Assembly: GCA_910584325.1 (NCBI GenBank)
Contig: CAJTZH010000127.1
Span: 1-5,772, forward strand
Origin: an uncultured Lachnospiraceae bacterium
GTDB lineage: Bacteria; Bacillota; Clostridia; Lachnospirales; Lachnospiraceae
Reading direction: 5' to 3'
DNA length: 5,772 nt
The notes beneath the pieces are model-generated. The model had not been told where the DNA came from, searched no databases, and was given only the letters and a program-made list of their open reading frames with translations. Positions within the stretch are counted from its first letter, which is position 1; each line of letters opens with the position of its first letter. This document shows positions 1 to 5,728 of the stretch, one piece after another. Position numbers and translations under genes: made by a program.

Positions 1-159
1 GCAAGCATGTTAATAGAATTGGGTTTTACTCCATTAGAAACTGATGACGAGTTAGGGCATAAATCAGTAAAGACCACGCTTGATACTTACTCCCATCTAT
101 ACTCAAATAAAGACCAAAAGCTGGCTGACAGGCTGAACCAATTCCGACAGACACCCTGA
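1..159 (+). CDS. Tyrosine recombinase (integrase), C-terminal fragment cut by window edge
   Basis: Frame 1 is open from the first base to a TGA at 157-159, giving 52 residues. It contains ELGHKSVKTTLDTYSHLYS, the end of the catalytic domain of phage/ICE tyrosine integrases. LGH (codons 18-20) supplies the box II histidine, and Y30 (bases 88-90), in the TYSHLY context, is the expected nucleophile. The opening ASMLIELGF normally follows directly after the conserved R-x-x-H, so that motif and the N-terminal SAM-like and arm-binding domains lie left of the window. Known family role: site-specific integration and excision of a mobile element. The gene points towards the 3' end of guaA, 328 bp away, which suits an integrase sitting at the end of its own element. 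The visible C-terminus shows no stop or frameshift. Whether the whole gene is intact cannot be seen. Confidence 0.9.
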   Translation, partial: ASMLIELGFTPLETDDELGHKSVKTTLDTYSHLYSNKDQKLADRLNQFRQTP

Positions 160-172
160 CAAAGGAAAACTC

Positions 173-201
173 TTGAAGCAACCTGTCCATTATGATATAT
201 T
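173..201 (+). promoter_or_regulatory. Sigma-A-like promoter for the small RNA
   Basis: TTGAAG at 173-178 and TATATT at 196-201 are separated by exactly 17 bp. The -35 box starts 14 nt after the integrase stop codon. A transcript would begin near A208 and run through the hairpin-rich segment to the T-run at 303-309. The box match and spacing are seen directly. Activity is inferred. Confidence 0.6.
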
Positions 202-207
202 AAACAT

Positions 208-309
208 AAGAAAAGCACCCACTCCAAAGTGGATGCCTACCAGAAGGTTAATTTCCTCTCAATGAGAGGTGCCCATCTTGTTTGCCGACGGGGTGGGCAT
301 TATTTTTTT
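208..309 (+). ncRNA. Putative structured small RNA, resembling a type I toxin-antitoxin antisense RNA
   Basis: The predicted transcript is about 100 nt, has no start codon with a ribosome binding site, and folds into three consecutive hairpins. Hairpin 1 pairs 215-223 with 228-236 around the tetraloop CCAA, with one mismatch. Hairpin 2 pairs CCTCTC 255-260 with GAGAGG 264-269. Hairpin 3 is the terminator, 269-278 with 291-300, followed by TATTTTTTT. A 17-bp-spaced promoter sits directly upstream. From recollection, the order (promoter, GCACCCACTCC hairpin, middle hairpin, G+C-rich terminator) matches antisense RNAs that repress holin-like type I toxins in Firmicutes mobile elements. On the opposite strand, where a toxin mRNA would run, no hydrophobic ORF with a ribosome binding site is visible. 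It is therefore called as an orphan or remnant antitoxin-like RNA. It might instead simply be an element-encoded sRNA. Confidence 0.5.
269..309 (+). terminator. Rho-independent terminator after the integrase/small RNA
   Basis: GTGCCCA (269-275) pairs with TGGGCAT (294-300), and the stem can extend by three pairs with two G-U wobbles (276-278 with 291-293). A run of seven T at 303-309 follows. It ends plus-strand transcription before the region converging with guaA. Confidence 0.75.
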
Positions 310-311
310 GC

Positions 312-334
312 TTCTTTCTCTTATCGAGAAAGAA
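312..334. repeat. Perfect 9-bp inverted repeat next to the terminator
   Basis: TTCTTTCTC (312-320) and GAGAAAGAA (326-334) form a perfect dyad with a 5-nt centre. No T-run follows on either strand, so it does not look like a terminator. It may be a protein-binding dyad or part of the element end. Its function is unknown. Confidence 0.6.
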
Positions 335-354
335 TAGAGATTTCAACCTTATTC

Positions 355-386
355 ATTTTAAGGTAATTTATTGATTTTAAGGTAAT
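355..386. repeat. Two 13-bp direct repeats, 19-bp period
   Basis: ATTTTAAGGTAAT occurs at 355-367 and again exactly at 374-386. The DNA is AT-rich and non-coding, between the integrase and guaA. Short direct repeats in this place are typical of arm-type integrase binding sites at element ends. That role is inferred. Confidence 0.7.
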
Positions 387-409
387 AAAAGTAGCAATAT
401 TCATTTTGC

Positions 410-429
410 AACATCACATTAACATCACA
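410..429. repeat. Two 9-bp direct repeats spaced one helical turn apart
   Basis: AACATCACA occurs at 410-418 and 421-429, an 11-bp period, so both copies face the same side of the helix. This arrangement suits cooperative binding of a small DNA-bending protein such as an excisionase, or an integrase arm domain. The repeats are seen directly; the binding is inferred. Confidence 0.65.
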
Positions 430-430
430 C

Positions 431-478
431 AATAAAATAAAAGACCGGAAAGTCGCTAATTTACGTACTTTCCAGTCC
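431..478 (-). terminator. Rho-independent terminator of guaA
   Basis: On the minus strand the guaA stop codon is followed, 9 nt later, by a 12-bp stem (467-478 pairing with 442-453, two G-U wobbles) around a 13-nt loop. The stem is followed by TTTTATTTTATT. It is strong and correctly oriented for guaA. If the element joined the chromosome inside the guaA 3' end, this terminator came from the element. Confidence 0.85.
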
Positions 479-487
479 AAATGTCCG

Positions 488-503
488 TTATTCGAACTCA
501 ATC
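488..503 (-). other. Likely attachment-site core at the 3' end of guaA
   Basis: The last guaA codons read GATTGAGTTCGAATAA on the minus strand. As recalled, Tn5801-like elements use a core close to GAGTGGGAATA at this same place, which differs from GAGTTCGAATA here at two bases. A convergent integrase end lies within 330 bp. The second copy expected at the other element end is outside the window, so the exact core and its borders are inferred. Confidence 0.45.
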
Positions 504-2032
504 GTCCCCGGCGGTTTACTCGTCAAATCATAAAACACCCGGTTTACCCCCCGCACCTCATTAATAATCCTGCTCATGACCGTCTGCAGCACCTCAAACG
601 GAATCTGCGCCGCCTCCGCCGTCATGAAATCAATCGTGTTCACTGCGCGCAGAGCAACCGCGTAGTCGTACGTTCTCTCGTCGCCCATCACGCCCACAGA
701 ACGCATATTGGTCAACGCTGCGAAATACTGCCCGATAGACTTATCAAGACCTGCTTTCGCAATCTCCTCCCGGTAAATCGCGTCCGCGTCCTGCACGATG
801 TGCACCTTCTCCGCCGTGACTTCTCCGATGATACGGATTCCAAGACCCGGTCCCGGGAACGGCTGGCGGAATACCAGCTTTTCCGGGATGCCAAGTTCCA
901 GACCCGCCTTGCGGACCTCGTCCTTAAACAAGTCGCGGAGCGGCTCGATAATTTCCTTAAAATCCACGCAGTCAGGAAGACCGCCTACATTGTGGTGCGA
1001 TTTGATGACAGCCGATTCGCCGCCAAGACCGCTTTCCACCACGTCCGGATAAATCGTTCCCTGCACAAGATAGTCCACAGCTCCGATTTTCTTCGCCTCT
1101 TCCTCAAACACACGGATAAATTCCTCACCGATAATCTTGCGCTTCTGCTCCGGCTCCGTAACGCCCGCCAATTTGCTGTAGTAACGCTCCTGCGCGTTGA
1201 CACGGATAAAATTCAGTTCGTACGGTCCTTCGGGTCCAAACACCGCTTCCACCTCATCGCCCTCGTCCTTACGTAAGAGTCCGTGGTCTACAAAAACACA
1301 AGTAAGCTGGCTGCCGATTGCCTTGGAAAGAAGAACTGCCGCTACCGAAGAATCCACACCGCCGGACAATGCACACAGCACCTTGCCGCCGCCGATTTTC
1401 TCACGAAGCGCCTTAACGGAATTTTCCACAAACGAATCCATTTTCCAGTCGCCCGCGCAACCGCAGATTCCCAGCACGAAATTGGAAAGCATCTTTGTTC
1501 CTTCCTGCGTATGAAGCACTTCCGGGTGGAACTGGATTGCGTACAGATTCTTGTCCACATTTTGTGCCGCCGCTACAGGGCAGTCCGCCGTGTGCGCAAC
1601 AATTTCAAACCCCGGTGCAGTCTTTGAAATATAATCATTATGACTCATCCAGCAAACCGTTGTCGGCGAAACACCGGAAAACAACTTTGAATTCGTGTTC
1701 ACCAAAACCTCTATCTTACCATATTCCCTCACAGGCGCTTTCTCTACCCCGCCACCTAAAACAAGCTGCATAAGCTGCGCGCCATAGCAAAGTCCCAGTA
1801 CCGGAATCCCCATCTCGAACAATTCTTTTGTACAGGTCGGCGCACCCTCCTCATAACAACTGTTCGGACCGCCCGTGAGAATGATTCCCTTCGGATTCAT
1901 TGCCTTAATTTTGGCAAGGTCCGTCTTGTAGGAATATATTTCACAGTAAACATTACACTCTCTGACGCGTCTTGCAACAAGCTGGTTATACTGACCGCCA
2001 AAGTCAATAACGACTACCAATTCTCTATCCAC
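488..2032 (-). CDS. guaA: GMP synthase (glutamine-hydrolysing)
   Basis: Catalyses XMP + ATP + glutamine to GMP in the cytosol, the last step of de novo guanine nucleotide synthesis. With the GTG start the protein has 514 residues, normal for GuaA. The N-terminal class I glutamine amidotransferase domain has the nucleophile elbow GLCYGAQ (C82) and the FHPEV motif (H169, E171). The ATP pyrophosphatase domain has the P-loop SGGVDSS (223-229). The C-terminal dimerisation domain has RQPFPGPGLGIR (389-400) and the family ending KPPGTIEFE. GTG at 2030-2032 is chosen because GGAGG (2041-2045) lies 8 nt upstream of it. ATG 2036-2038 would be only 2 nt from that site, and ATG 2057-2059 and TTG 2099-2101 have no good site. 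It is transcribed alone, with its own promoter and terminator. All catalytic motifs are intact, so the neighbouring insertion has not damaged it. Confidence 0.97.
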   Translation of the reverse strand: MDRELVVVIDFGGQYNQLVARRVRECNVYCEIYSYKTDLAKIKAMNPKGIILTGGPNSCYEEGAPTCTKELFEMGIPVLGLCYGAQLMQLVLGGGVEKAPVREYGKIEVLVNTNSKLFSGVSPTTVCWMSHNDYISKTAPGFEIVAHTADCPVAAAQNVDKNLYAIQFHPEVLHTQEGTKMLSNFVLGICGCAGDWKMDSFVENSVKALREKIGGGKVLCALSGGVDSSVAAVLLSKAIGSQLTCVFVDHGLLRKDEGDEVEAVFGPEGPYELNFIRVNAQERYYSKLAGVTEPEQKRKIIGEEFIRVFEEEAKKIGAVDYLVQGTIYPDVVESGLGGESAVIKSHHNVGGLPDCVDFKEIIEPLRDLFKDEVRKAGLELGIPEKLVFRQPFPGPGLGIRIIGEVTAEKVHIVQDADAIYREEIAKAGLDKSIGQYFAALTNMRSVGVMGDERTYDYAVALRAVNTIDFMTAEAAQIPFEVLQTVMSRIINEVRGVNRVFYDLTSKPPGTIEFE

Positions 2033-2040
2033 AATCATTT

Positions 2041-2045
2041 CCTCC
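2041..2045 (-). promoter_or_regulatory. Ribosome binding site that decides the guaA start
   Basis: GGAGG on the minus strand is 8 nt from GTG 2030-2032 and 2 nt from ATG 2036-2038. The spacing favours GTG. A short GCCG-AAAAA-CGGC hairpin (2061-2073) lies just upstream in the leader. Confidence 0.65.
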
Positions 2046-2090
2046 GTCTGTTTATTCATCGCCGTTTTTCGGCAAAATACTCTATTTCCA

Positions 2091-2119
2091 ATTATACTCA
2101 ATCCCCTGCAAATTTACAA
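2091..2119 (-). promoter_or_regulatory. guaA promoter
   Basis: On the minus strand TTGTAA (2114-2119) and a perfect TATAAT (2091-2096) are 17 bp apart. Transcription would start near 2084, giving a leader of about 50 nt. No purine riboswitch core or PurR-box-like site is recognisable in this leader or just upstream. Confidence 0.7.
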
Positions 2120-2160
2120 GGCAAAACTACCTTCTCAAAATACCTTTGAGAATACCGCAT
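2098..2160 (-). CDS. Possible 20-codon small ORF upstream of guaA
   Basis: ATG at 2158-2160 is preceded by GAGGAGA (2166-2172) with a 5-nt spacer, a near-ideal ribosome binding site. The frame codes for 20 residues starting MRYSQRYFEK and ends with TGA at 2098-2100. It is not in the guaA frame. Its 3' half contains the guaA -35 box, and its stop lies next to the -10, so it would need its own upstream promoter or readthrough from the flotillin terminator. Only a weak candidate is visible (TTGCAG, 16 bp, TAAATT). An 8-bp dyad (2132-2139 with 2145-2152) lies inside it. No function can be assigned. It may be a leader peptide, a small unknown gene or chance. Confidence 0.3.
   Translation of the reverse strand: MRYSQRYFEKVVLPCKFAGD
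2132..2152. repeat. 8-bp perfect inverted repeat upstream of the guaA promoter
   Basis: TTCTCAAA (2132-2139) and TTTGAGAA (2145-2152) form a perfect dyad with a 5-nt centre, 13 bp upstream of the guaA -35 box. It could be an operator or an RNA hairpin within the small ORF. No known regulator motif is recognised. Confidence 0.45.
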
Positions 2161-2233
2161 AAAAATCTCCTCAGACAAATGCATTGAAAATTTATTTCTT
2201 GTGATATCGGCTGCAAACATTACCCTTGTAATT

Positions 2234-2260
2234 AAAAAGCGGTCCGCAACCGCAGACCGC
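2234..2260 (-). terminator. Rho-independent terminator of the flotillin gene
   Basis: On the minus strand 2252-2260 pairs with 2239-2247 in a 9-bp G+C-rich stem (one G-U) around the tetraloop GGTT, followed by TTTTT. It lies 17 nt after the flotillin stop and separates this gene from guaA. Confidence 0.92.
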
Positions 2261-2277
2261 CTATAATTTTTAAAGAC

Positions 2278-3750
2278 TTATTCCGTTCCCTTTTCAAGCC
2301 TCGCAGTTCCATTCGTAGTGCCGTTCGAATTTCCGCTGCCGTCTGATGCCAGCTTTCCGCCAAGGAAACCCGACAAAACAGACTGCAAATCCACGCCGGT
2401 CGATTCCTTCAGACCGTCCGTTACCTGCGTCACGGTTCCCATAATATCTTTCATCAGCTTGGCAGAATTGCCGTCGCCGTACATTGTAATCTTTTCCACC
2501 TTAGAAAGCGGTTCCGCCGCATTGCGGACAACCTCCGGGAGCGCGTTAAAGTACATTTCAAGTACGGCTGCCTGACCCATCTTCGCCATCGCTTCGGCTT
2601 TCTTCTCAATACCTTCTGCCTCCGCGAGAGCCTTCGCCTTAATTGCTTCCGCCTCCGCCATACCTTTAATACGGATACCTTCCGCTTCCTGCTCTCTTGC
2701 GTAACGCTCCGCCTCCGCCTGCGCTTTTAATGCTTCGGCTTCCTGCTGCGTCTCATACTTCTTAGCCTCAGCGTCCCTCTGTCTCTGATAGAGTTCTGCG
2801 TCTGCCTGCTGCTGGCGTGCAAATTTATCCGCTTCCGCTTTCTTCTTAATCTGCGCGTCCAACGCTTTTTCCGTAACTTCCGCCTCTTTCTGTTTTAAGA
2901 GAATTTCCTTCTCCTGCTTGGCAATATTAGCGTCCGCCGTCTTAATCTCAATCGACTTACGCTGTTCCTCTTCCTGAATCTTGTACGCTGCGTCCGCCTC
3001 GGCGCGCTTTACATCCGATTCCTTCGTCAGCTCTGCTTTCTTAATTGCAAGGTCGTTATTCATCTTGGCAATCTCAGTCTCCGCGTTAATCTGCGCCTGA
3101 TTTGCCTCCATCTTAGCCTCCGCCTGTGCCTTGGCGATTTCCTTTTCGCTGATGGCACGGGAAATAGCTGCGTTCTTCTGAATCTTCACGATATTGTCTA
3201 CACCAAGGTTTTCGATAACACCATTTGAATCCACAAAATTCTGTACATTAAAGCTGACAATATCAAGACCCATCGACGCAAGATCCGGTTCCGCGTTTTC
3301 CTTCACCAGCATCGCGAACTTCTGGCGATCCGACACCATTTCCTCCAGATTCATCTTACCGACAATCTCTCGCATATTACCTTCCAGAACTTCTCTTGCA
3401 ACCTGCGCAATGTACTCCACTTTCTTATTTAAGAAGTTCTGCGCCGCCAGATTCAGCTTATCCGCATCCGCGCTGATTTTGACATTGACAGCCGCATCCA
3501 CGCGGATATTGATATAATCCGCCGTCGGAACAGCGCTTGACGTCTTAACGTCAATCGGAATCAGCTGCAGCTTTAATTCATCCTTCTTCTCAAAAAACGG
3601 AATCTTCACCCCTGCCTTACCAATCAGGACTTTCGGTTTCTTGCGCAGACCTGAAATAATATAAGCCGTGTCCGGTGAAGCTTTCACATAACCGCTCAGC
3701 ATAAAGATGATAACAACAAGTACAATAATACCGCCAATAATGTATTGCAT
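2278..3750 (-). CDS. floT: Flotillin (SPFH/band 7) membrane scaffold protein, FloT type
   Basis: The 490-residue protein matches the FloT/YuaG type (about 500 residues), not the shorter FloA type. Residues 2-18 (QYIIGGIIVLVVIIFML) form an N-terminal hydrophobic anchor. An SPFH/band 7 domain spans roughly 25-190. From about 195 to 395 there is a long Ala/Glu/Lys-rich coiled coil with repeated AEAE-type segments, used for oligomerisation. The tail is Gly/Ser/Asn-rich (463-485). Known family role: organising functional membrane microdomains and assembling membrane complexes. ATG 3748-3750 is chosen because GGGAGG (3759-3764) is 8 nt upstream; the frame stays open to a GTG at 3786 that has no such support. 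It starts 93 nt after the hom stop, with only a weak imperfect hairpin (3788-3804) between, so readthrough from hom is possible. The NfeD-family partner often beside flotillins is not visible here. Confidence 0.93.
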   Translation of the reverse strand: MQYIIGGIIVLVVIIFMLSGYVKASPDTAYIISGLRKKPKVLIGKAGVKIPFFEKKDELKLQLIPIDVKTSSAVPTADYINIRVDAAVNVKISADADKLNLAAQNFLNKKVEYIAQVAREVLEGNMREIVGKMNLEEMVSDRQKFAMLVKENAEPDLASMGLDIVSFNVQNFVDSNGVIENLGVDNIVKIQKNAAISRAISEKEIAKAQAEAKMEANQAQINAETEIAKMNNDLAIKKAELTKESDVKRAEADAAYKIQEEEQRKSIEIKTADANIAKQEKEILLKQKEAEVTEKALDAQIKKKAEADKFARQQQADAELYQRQRDAEAKKYETQQEAEALKAQAEAERYAREQEAEGIRIKGMAEAEAIKAKALAEAEGIEKKAEAMAKMGQAAVLEMYFNALPEVVRNAAEPLSKVEKITMYGDGNSAKLMKDIMGTVTQVTDGLKESTGVDLQSVLSGFLGGKLASDGSGNSNGTTNGTARLEKGTE

Positions 3751-3843
3751 ACCTTTTTCCTCCCTTGCGTACACTAAGAAAACCACAGCACCCGAATGAC
3801 GTGCGGTAATTTCCCGTTACATGTTAATATATGTTCCCCTTAA

Positions 3844-5061
3844 CTATAACATTCTTATCTTTCCGAGTACGCCGTCAGCCTTATCAAGCGCTTCGTCCAG
3901 TCTTCCTTCCACCATCACATCCGTCACAACCGCAAATTCATCCGTCACGCCGTCAAGTTCGACAACCTGTAAGTTACCAAGCGCAGCCTCAAATTCCGGC
4001 AGCCTCTTGTTCTTATCCCCCTGAATCCTTATGTAAAATTTATATTCTGCCGCAGTATAGTCAGAAAGTTCCAGTTTCTCCCTGCTCCAGAACGTCATAA
4101 TACTTGTCCCGAGATGCTTCGCGCAATCAATAATATCCGTCACAACCGCGCTCGCCGTCGGAAGTTTTCCGGCGCCTGCACCGATAAACGTAACGTCTCC
4201 CACCATATTGCCGACAAGATGAATCCCGTTAATCACACCGCTTACCGGATAAAGCGCATGTTCAGGCGAAATCATAAACGGCGCCACAATCGCATAAATT
4301 TTATTCTGTTCCGTCTTTCTGCTCAGACCCAGAAGCTTAATGGAACGATTCAGTTTCTCCGCATACCGAAAATCCATAGCGGAAATCTCCGTAATACCCT
4401 CTGTATGAATATCCTCAAAATCTACCTGAAATCCAAATGCCAGCGAAGAAAGAATCGCTATTTTACGACAAGCGTCATACCCTTCAATATCCGCCTCAGG
4501 ATTACGCTCAGCATAGCCTTTCTCCTGCGCATCTTTGAGCACCTCGTCAAACACGAGACCTTCTTTGTCCATCTTTGTTAAAATATAATTTGTTGTTCCG
4601 TTTAAAATACCTGAAATTTCTTTAATCTCGTCTGCCGTAAGCGACTGGTTCATCGGACGGATAATCGGAATGCCGCCGCCGACACTTGCCTCAAATAAAA
4701 AATTCAGCTTATTGTCTCTCGCAATTTCAAGAAGCTCTGCCCCGTGTTTTGCAACCAGCGCTTTGTTGGACGTTACAACGCTTTTTCCGCTAAGAAGCGC
4801 CTTCTTAACAAATGTATACGCCGGCTCAACGCCGCCCATCACTTCTACAACCACATTGATTTCAGGGTCATCCAAAATAATATTCACATCGTGCACAATT
4901 TTTTCCTGAATCGGGTCGCCCGGAAAATCCTTGATATCCAGAACATATTTGATATGAACTTCCTTTCCTGCCTTCTTGTTAATAGACTCCTGATTAGTAG
5001 CGATAACTTCCACCACGCCTGAGCCGACTGTACCATAACCTAAAATTCCTACGTTTACCAT
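3844..5061 (-). CDS. hom: Homoserine dehydrogenase
   Basis: Reduces aspartate semialdehyde to homoserine with NAD(P)H, the branch point towards threonine and methionine. The 405 residues fit the monofunctional Gram-positive type. The N-terminal Rossmann fold starts with GILGYGTVG (GxGxxG at 8-13). SNK at 98-100, EASVGGGIP (124-132) and GILNGTTNYIL (151-161) are family signatures. In EADIEGYDACRK, D196 and K200 match the catalytic Asp/Lys pair of the family. GAGAGKLPTASAV (294-306) follows. Residues from about 340 to the end form a C-terminal ACT domain, the usual seat of threonine feedback inhibition. The ATG is preceded by AGGA 7 nt upstream. The gene starts 15 nt after the pheB stop, so the two are almost certainly cotranscribed. 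The usual thrB/thrC partners do not follow it; a flotillin does. Confidence 0.97.
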   Translation of the reverse strand: MVNVGILGYGTVGSGVVEVIATNQESINKKAGKEVHIKYVLDIKDFPGDPIQEKIVHDVNIILDDPEINVVVEVMGGVEPAYTFVKKALLSGKSVVTSNKALVAKHGAELLEIARDNKLNFLFEASVGGGIPIIRPMNQSLTADEIKEISGILNGTTNYILTKMDKEGLVFDEVLKDAQEKGYAERNPEADIEGYDACRKIAILSSLAFGFQVDFEDIHTEGITEISAMDFRYAEKLNRSIKLLGLSRKTEQNKIYAIVAPFMISPEHALYPVSGVINGIHLVGNMVGDVTFIGAGAGKLPTASAVVTDIIDCAKHLGTSIMTFWSREKLELSDYTAAEYKFYIRIQGDKNKRLPEFEAALGNLQVVELDGVTDEFAVVTDVMVEGRLDEALDKADGVLGKIRML

Positions 5062-5076
5062 ATTCCTATCCTTTCC

Positions 5077-5520
5077 TTACTCGCGGGACAAAATCTTCAG
5101 ATAATGTACGCCGCTTAAATGTTCTATCTCCTCAATCATGCTTGAGGAATCTCCCGTCTCGTTCAGAATATCGACGCTCAACGTCAGCGACGCTATCTTG
5201 TTAATGGGAATTGTCTGGTGGATTGTAAGCACATTTGCCTTATAATCGGCAATCTTACCAAGTATCCGTGACAAAAGCCCCGGTTCGTCGTCCACCTGAA
5301 TGACAAATGTAATCGTCTTTCCCTTAGCATTATCACGGAACGGAAAAATATCGTCTTTATATTTGTAAAAAGAACTGCGGGAAAGTCCCACCTGCTCCGC
5401 AGCGTCCCATACCGTCATTTTACTGTTGGATTCAAGAAGGCGTTTTACCTCCACCACCTTAATCAGCACCTCCGGTAGCGCTTTTTTCTTTACTACATAA
5501 TAGTTATCTTTTTCCTGCAT
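5077..5520 (-). CDS. pheB: ACT domain-containing protein, UPF0735 family (PheB-like)
   Basis: With ATG 5518-5520 the product has 147 residues, the usual length of this family. The frame is open further upstream to 5694, but that part (rich in Cys, Arg and Ser) does not look like the family and is rejected. Residues about 34-58 (KMTVWDAAEQVGLSRSSFYKYK) form a helix-turn-helix-like segment. Residues 69-147 form an ACT domain with the ligand-loop pattern DDEPGLLSRI (77-86). ACT domains bind amino acids, so the protein is probably an amino-acid-responsive regulator. The pheB name is historical and does not prove a role in phenylalanine synthesis. Being first in a two-gene unit with hom suggests that it senses or controls threonine/methionine-branch flux. 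The upstream SD is modest (AGG, 8-nt spacing). Confidence 0.93.
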   Translation of the reverse strand: MQEKDNYYVVKKKALPEVLIKVVEVKRLLESNSKMTVWDAAEQVGLSRSSFYKYKDDIFPFRDNAKGKTITFVIQVDDEPGLLSRILGKIADYKANVLTIHQTIPINKIASLTLSVDILNETGDSSSMIEEIEHLSGVHYLKILSRE

Positions 5521-5611
5521 ACCCTTTACCTGCCAAGACAAATAATTGGAAATCCTCCCTGTAAAACCAGAAATGTATCTCTTGGAAATACAAATGTTTT
5601 CCCTACAAAGA

Positions 5612-5640
5612 ATATTACCACAGCCTGCAATTGAACGCAA
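5612..5640 (-). promoter_or_regulatory. Candidate promoter of the pheB-hom operon
   Basis: On the minus strand TTGCGT (5635-5640) and TAATAT (5612-5617) are 17 bp apart. The leader would be about 85 nt. It can form a two-step stem (AAAAC/GTTTT outside, TGTAT/ATACA inside, 5563-5600) before an unused GGGAGG at about 5553-5558. The -35 match is poor, so the call is tentative. No T-box or known riboswitch core is recognised. Confidence 0.4.
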
Positions 5641-5728
5641 CCCCGAATTCAAATGCCGCCAAACTAAAGAACACGGCCTGTAAGCAAACAACACAAAAGG
5701 CTATGACGTATCCAAAAATGATATGATA

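Noticed and set aside
321..404. 27-codon minus-strand ORF (MNIATFITLK...) facing the small RNA, considered as its toxin.
   Set aside because: It has no ribosome binding site, no long hydrophobic segment, and reads through the direct repeats. It does not resemble holin-like toxins.
798..1627. Long plus-strand open frames across guaA, flotillin and hom.
   Set aside because: They are antisense shadows of genes with clear family motifs and have no ribosome binding sites or domains of their own.
2033..2233. Purine riboswitch upstream of guaA.
   Set aside because: The conserved three-way-junction core was looked for on the minus strand and not found. The leader from the predicted start is only about 50 nt.
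3783..3806. Terminator between hom and flotillin (GCAC/GTGC stem with bulge, then TTTT).
   Set aside because: The core stem is only 4 bp with a 9-nt loop and a short T-run, too weak to call.
5573..5683. 36-codon plus-strand ORF starting MYLLEIQMFS.
   Set aside because: It has no Shine-Dalgarno site and no recognisable domain, and it lies in the pheB promoter/leader region. It is probably chance.
5521..5694. N-terminal extension of the pheB frame to a GTG at 5694.
   Set aside because: The extra 58 residues do not look like the UPF0735 family, cover the candidate promoter, and would exceed the family's normal length of about 147.
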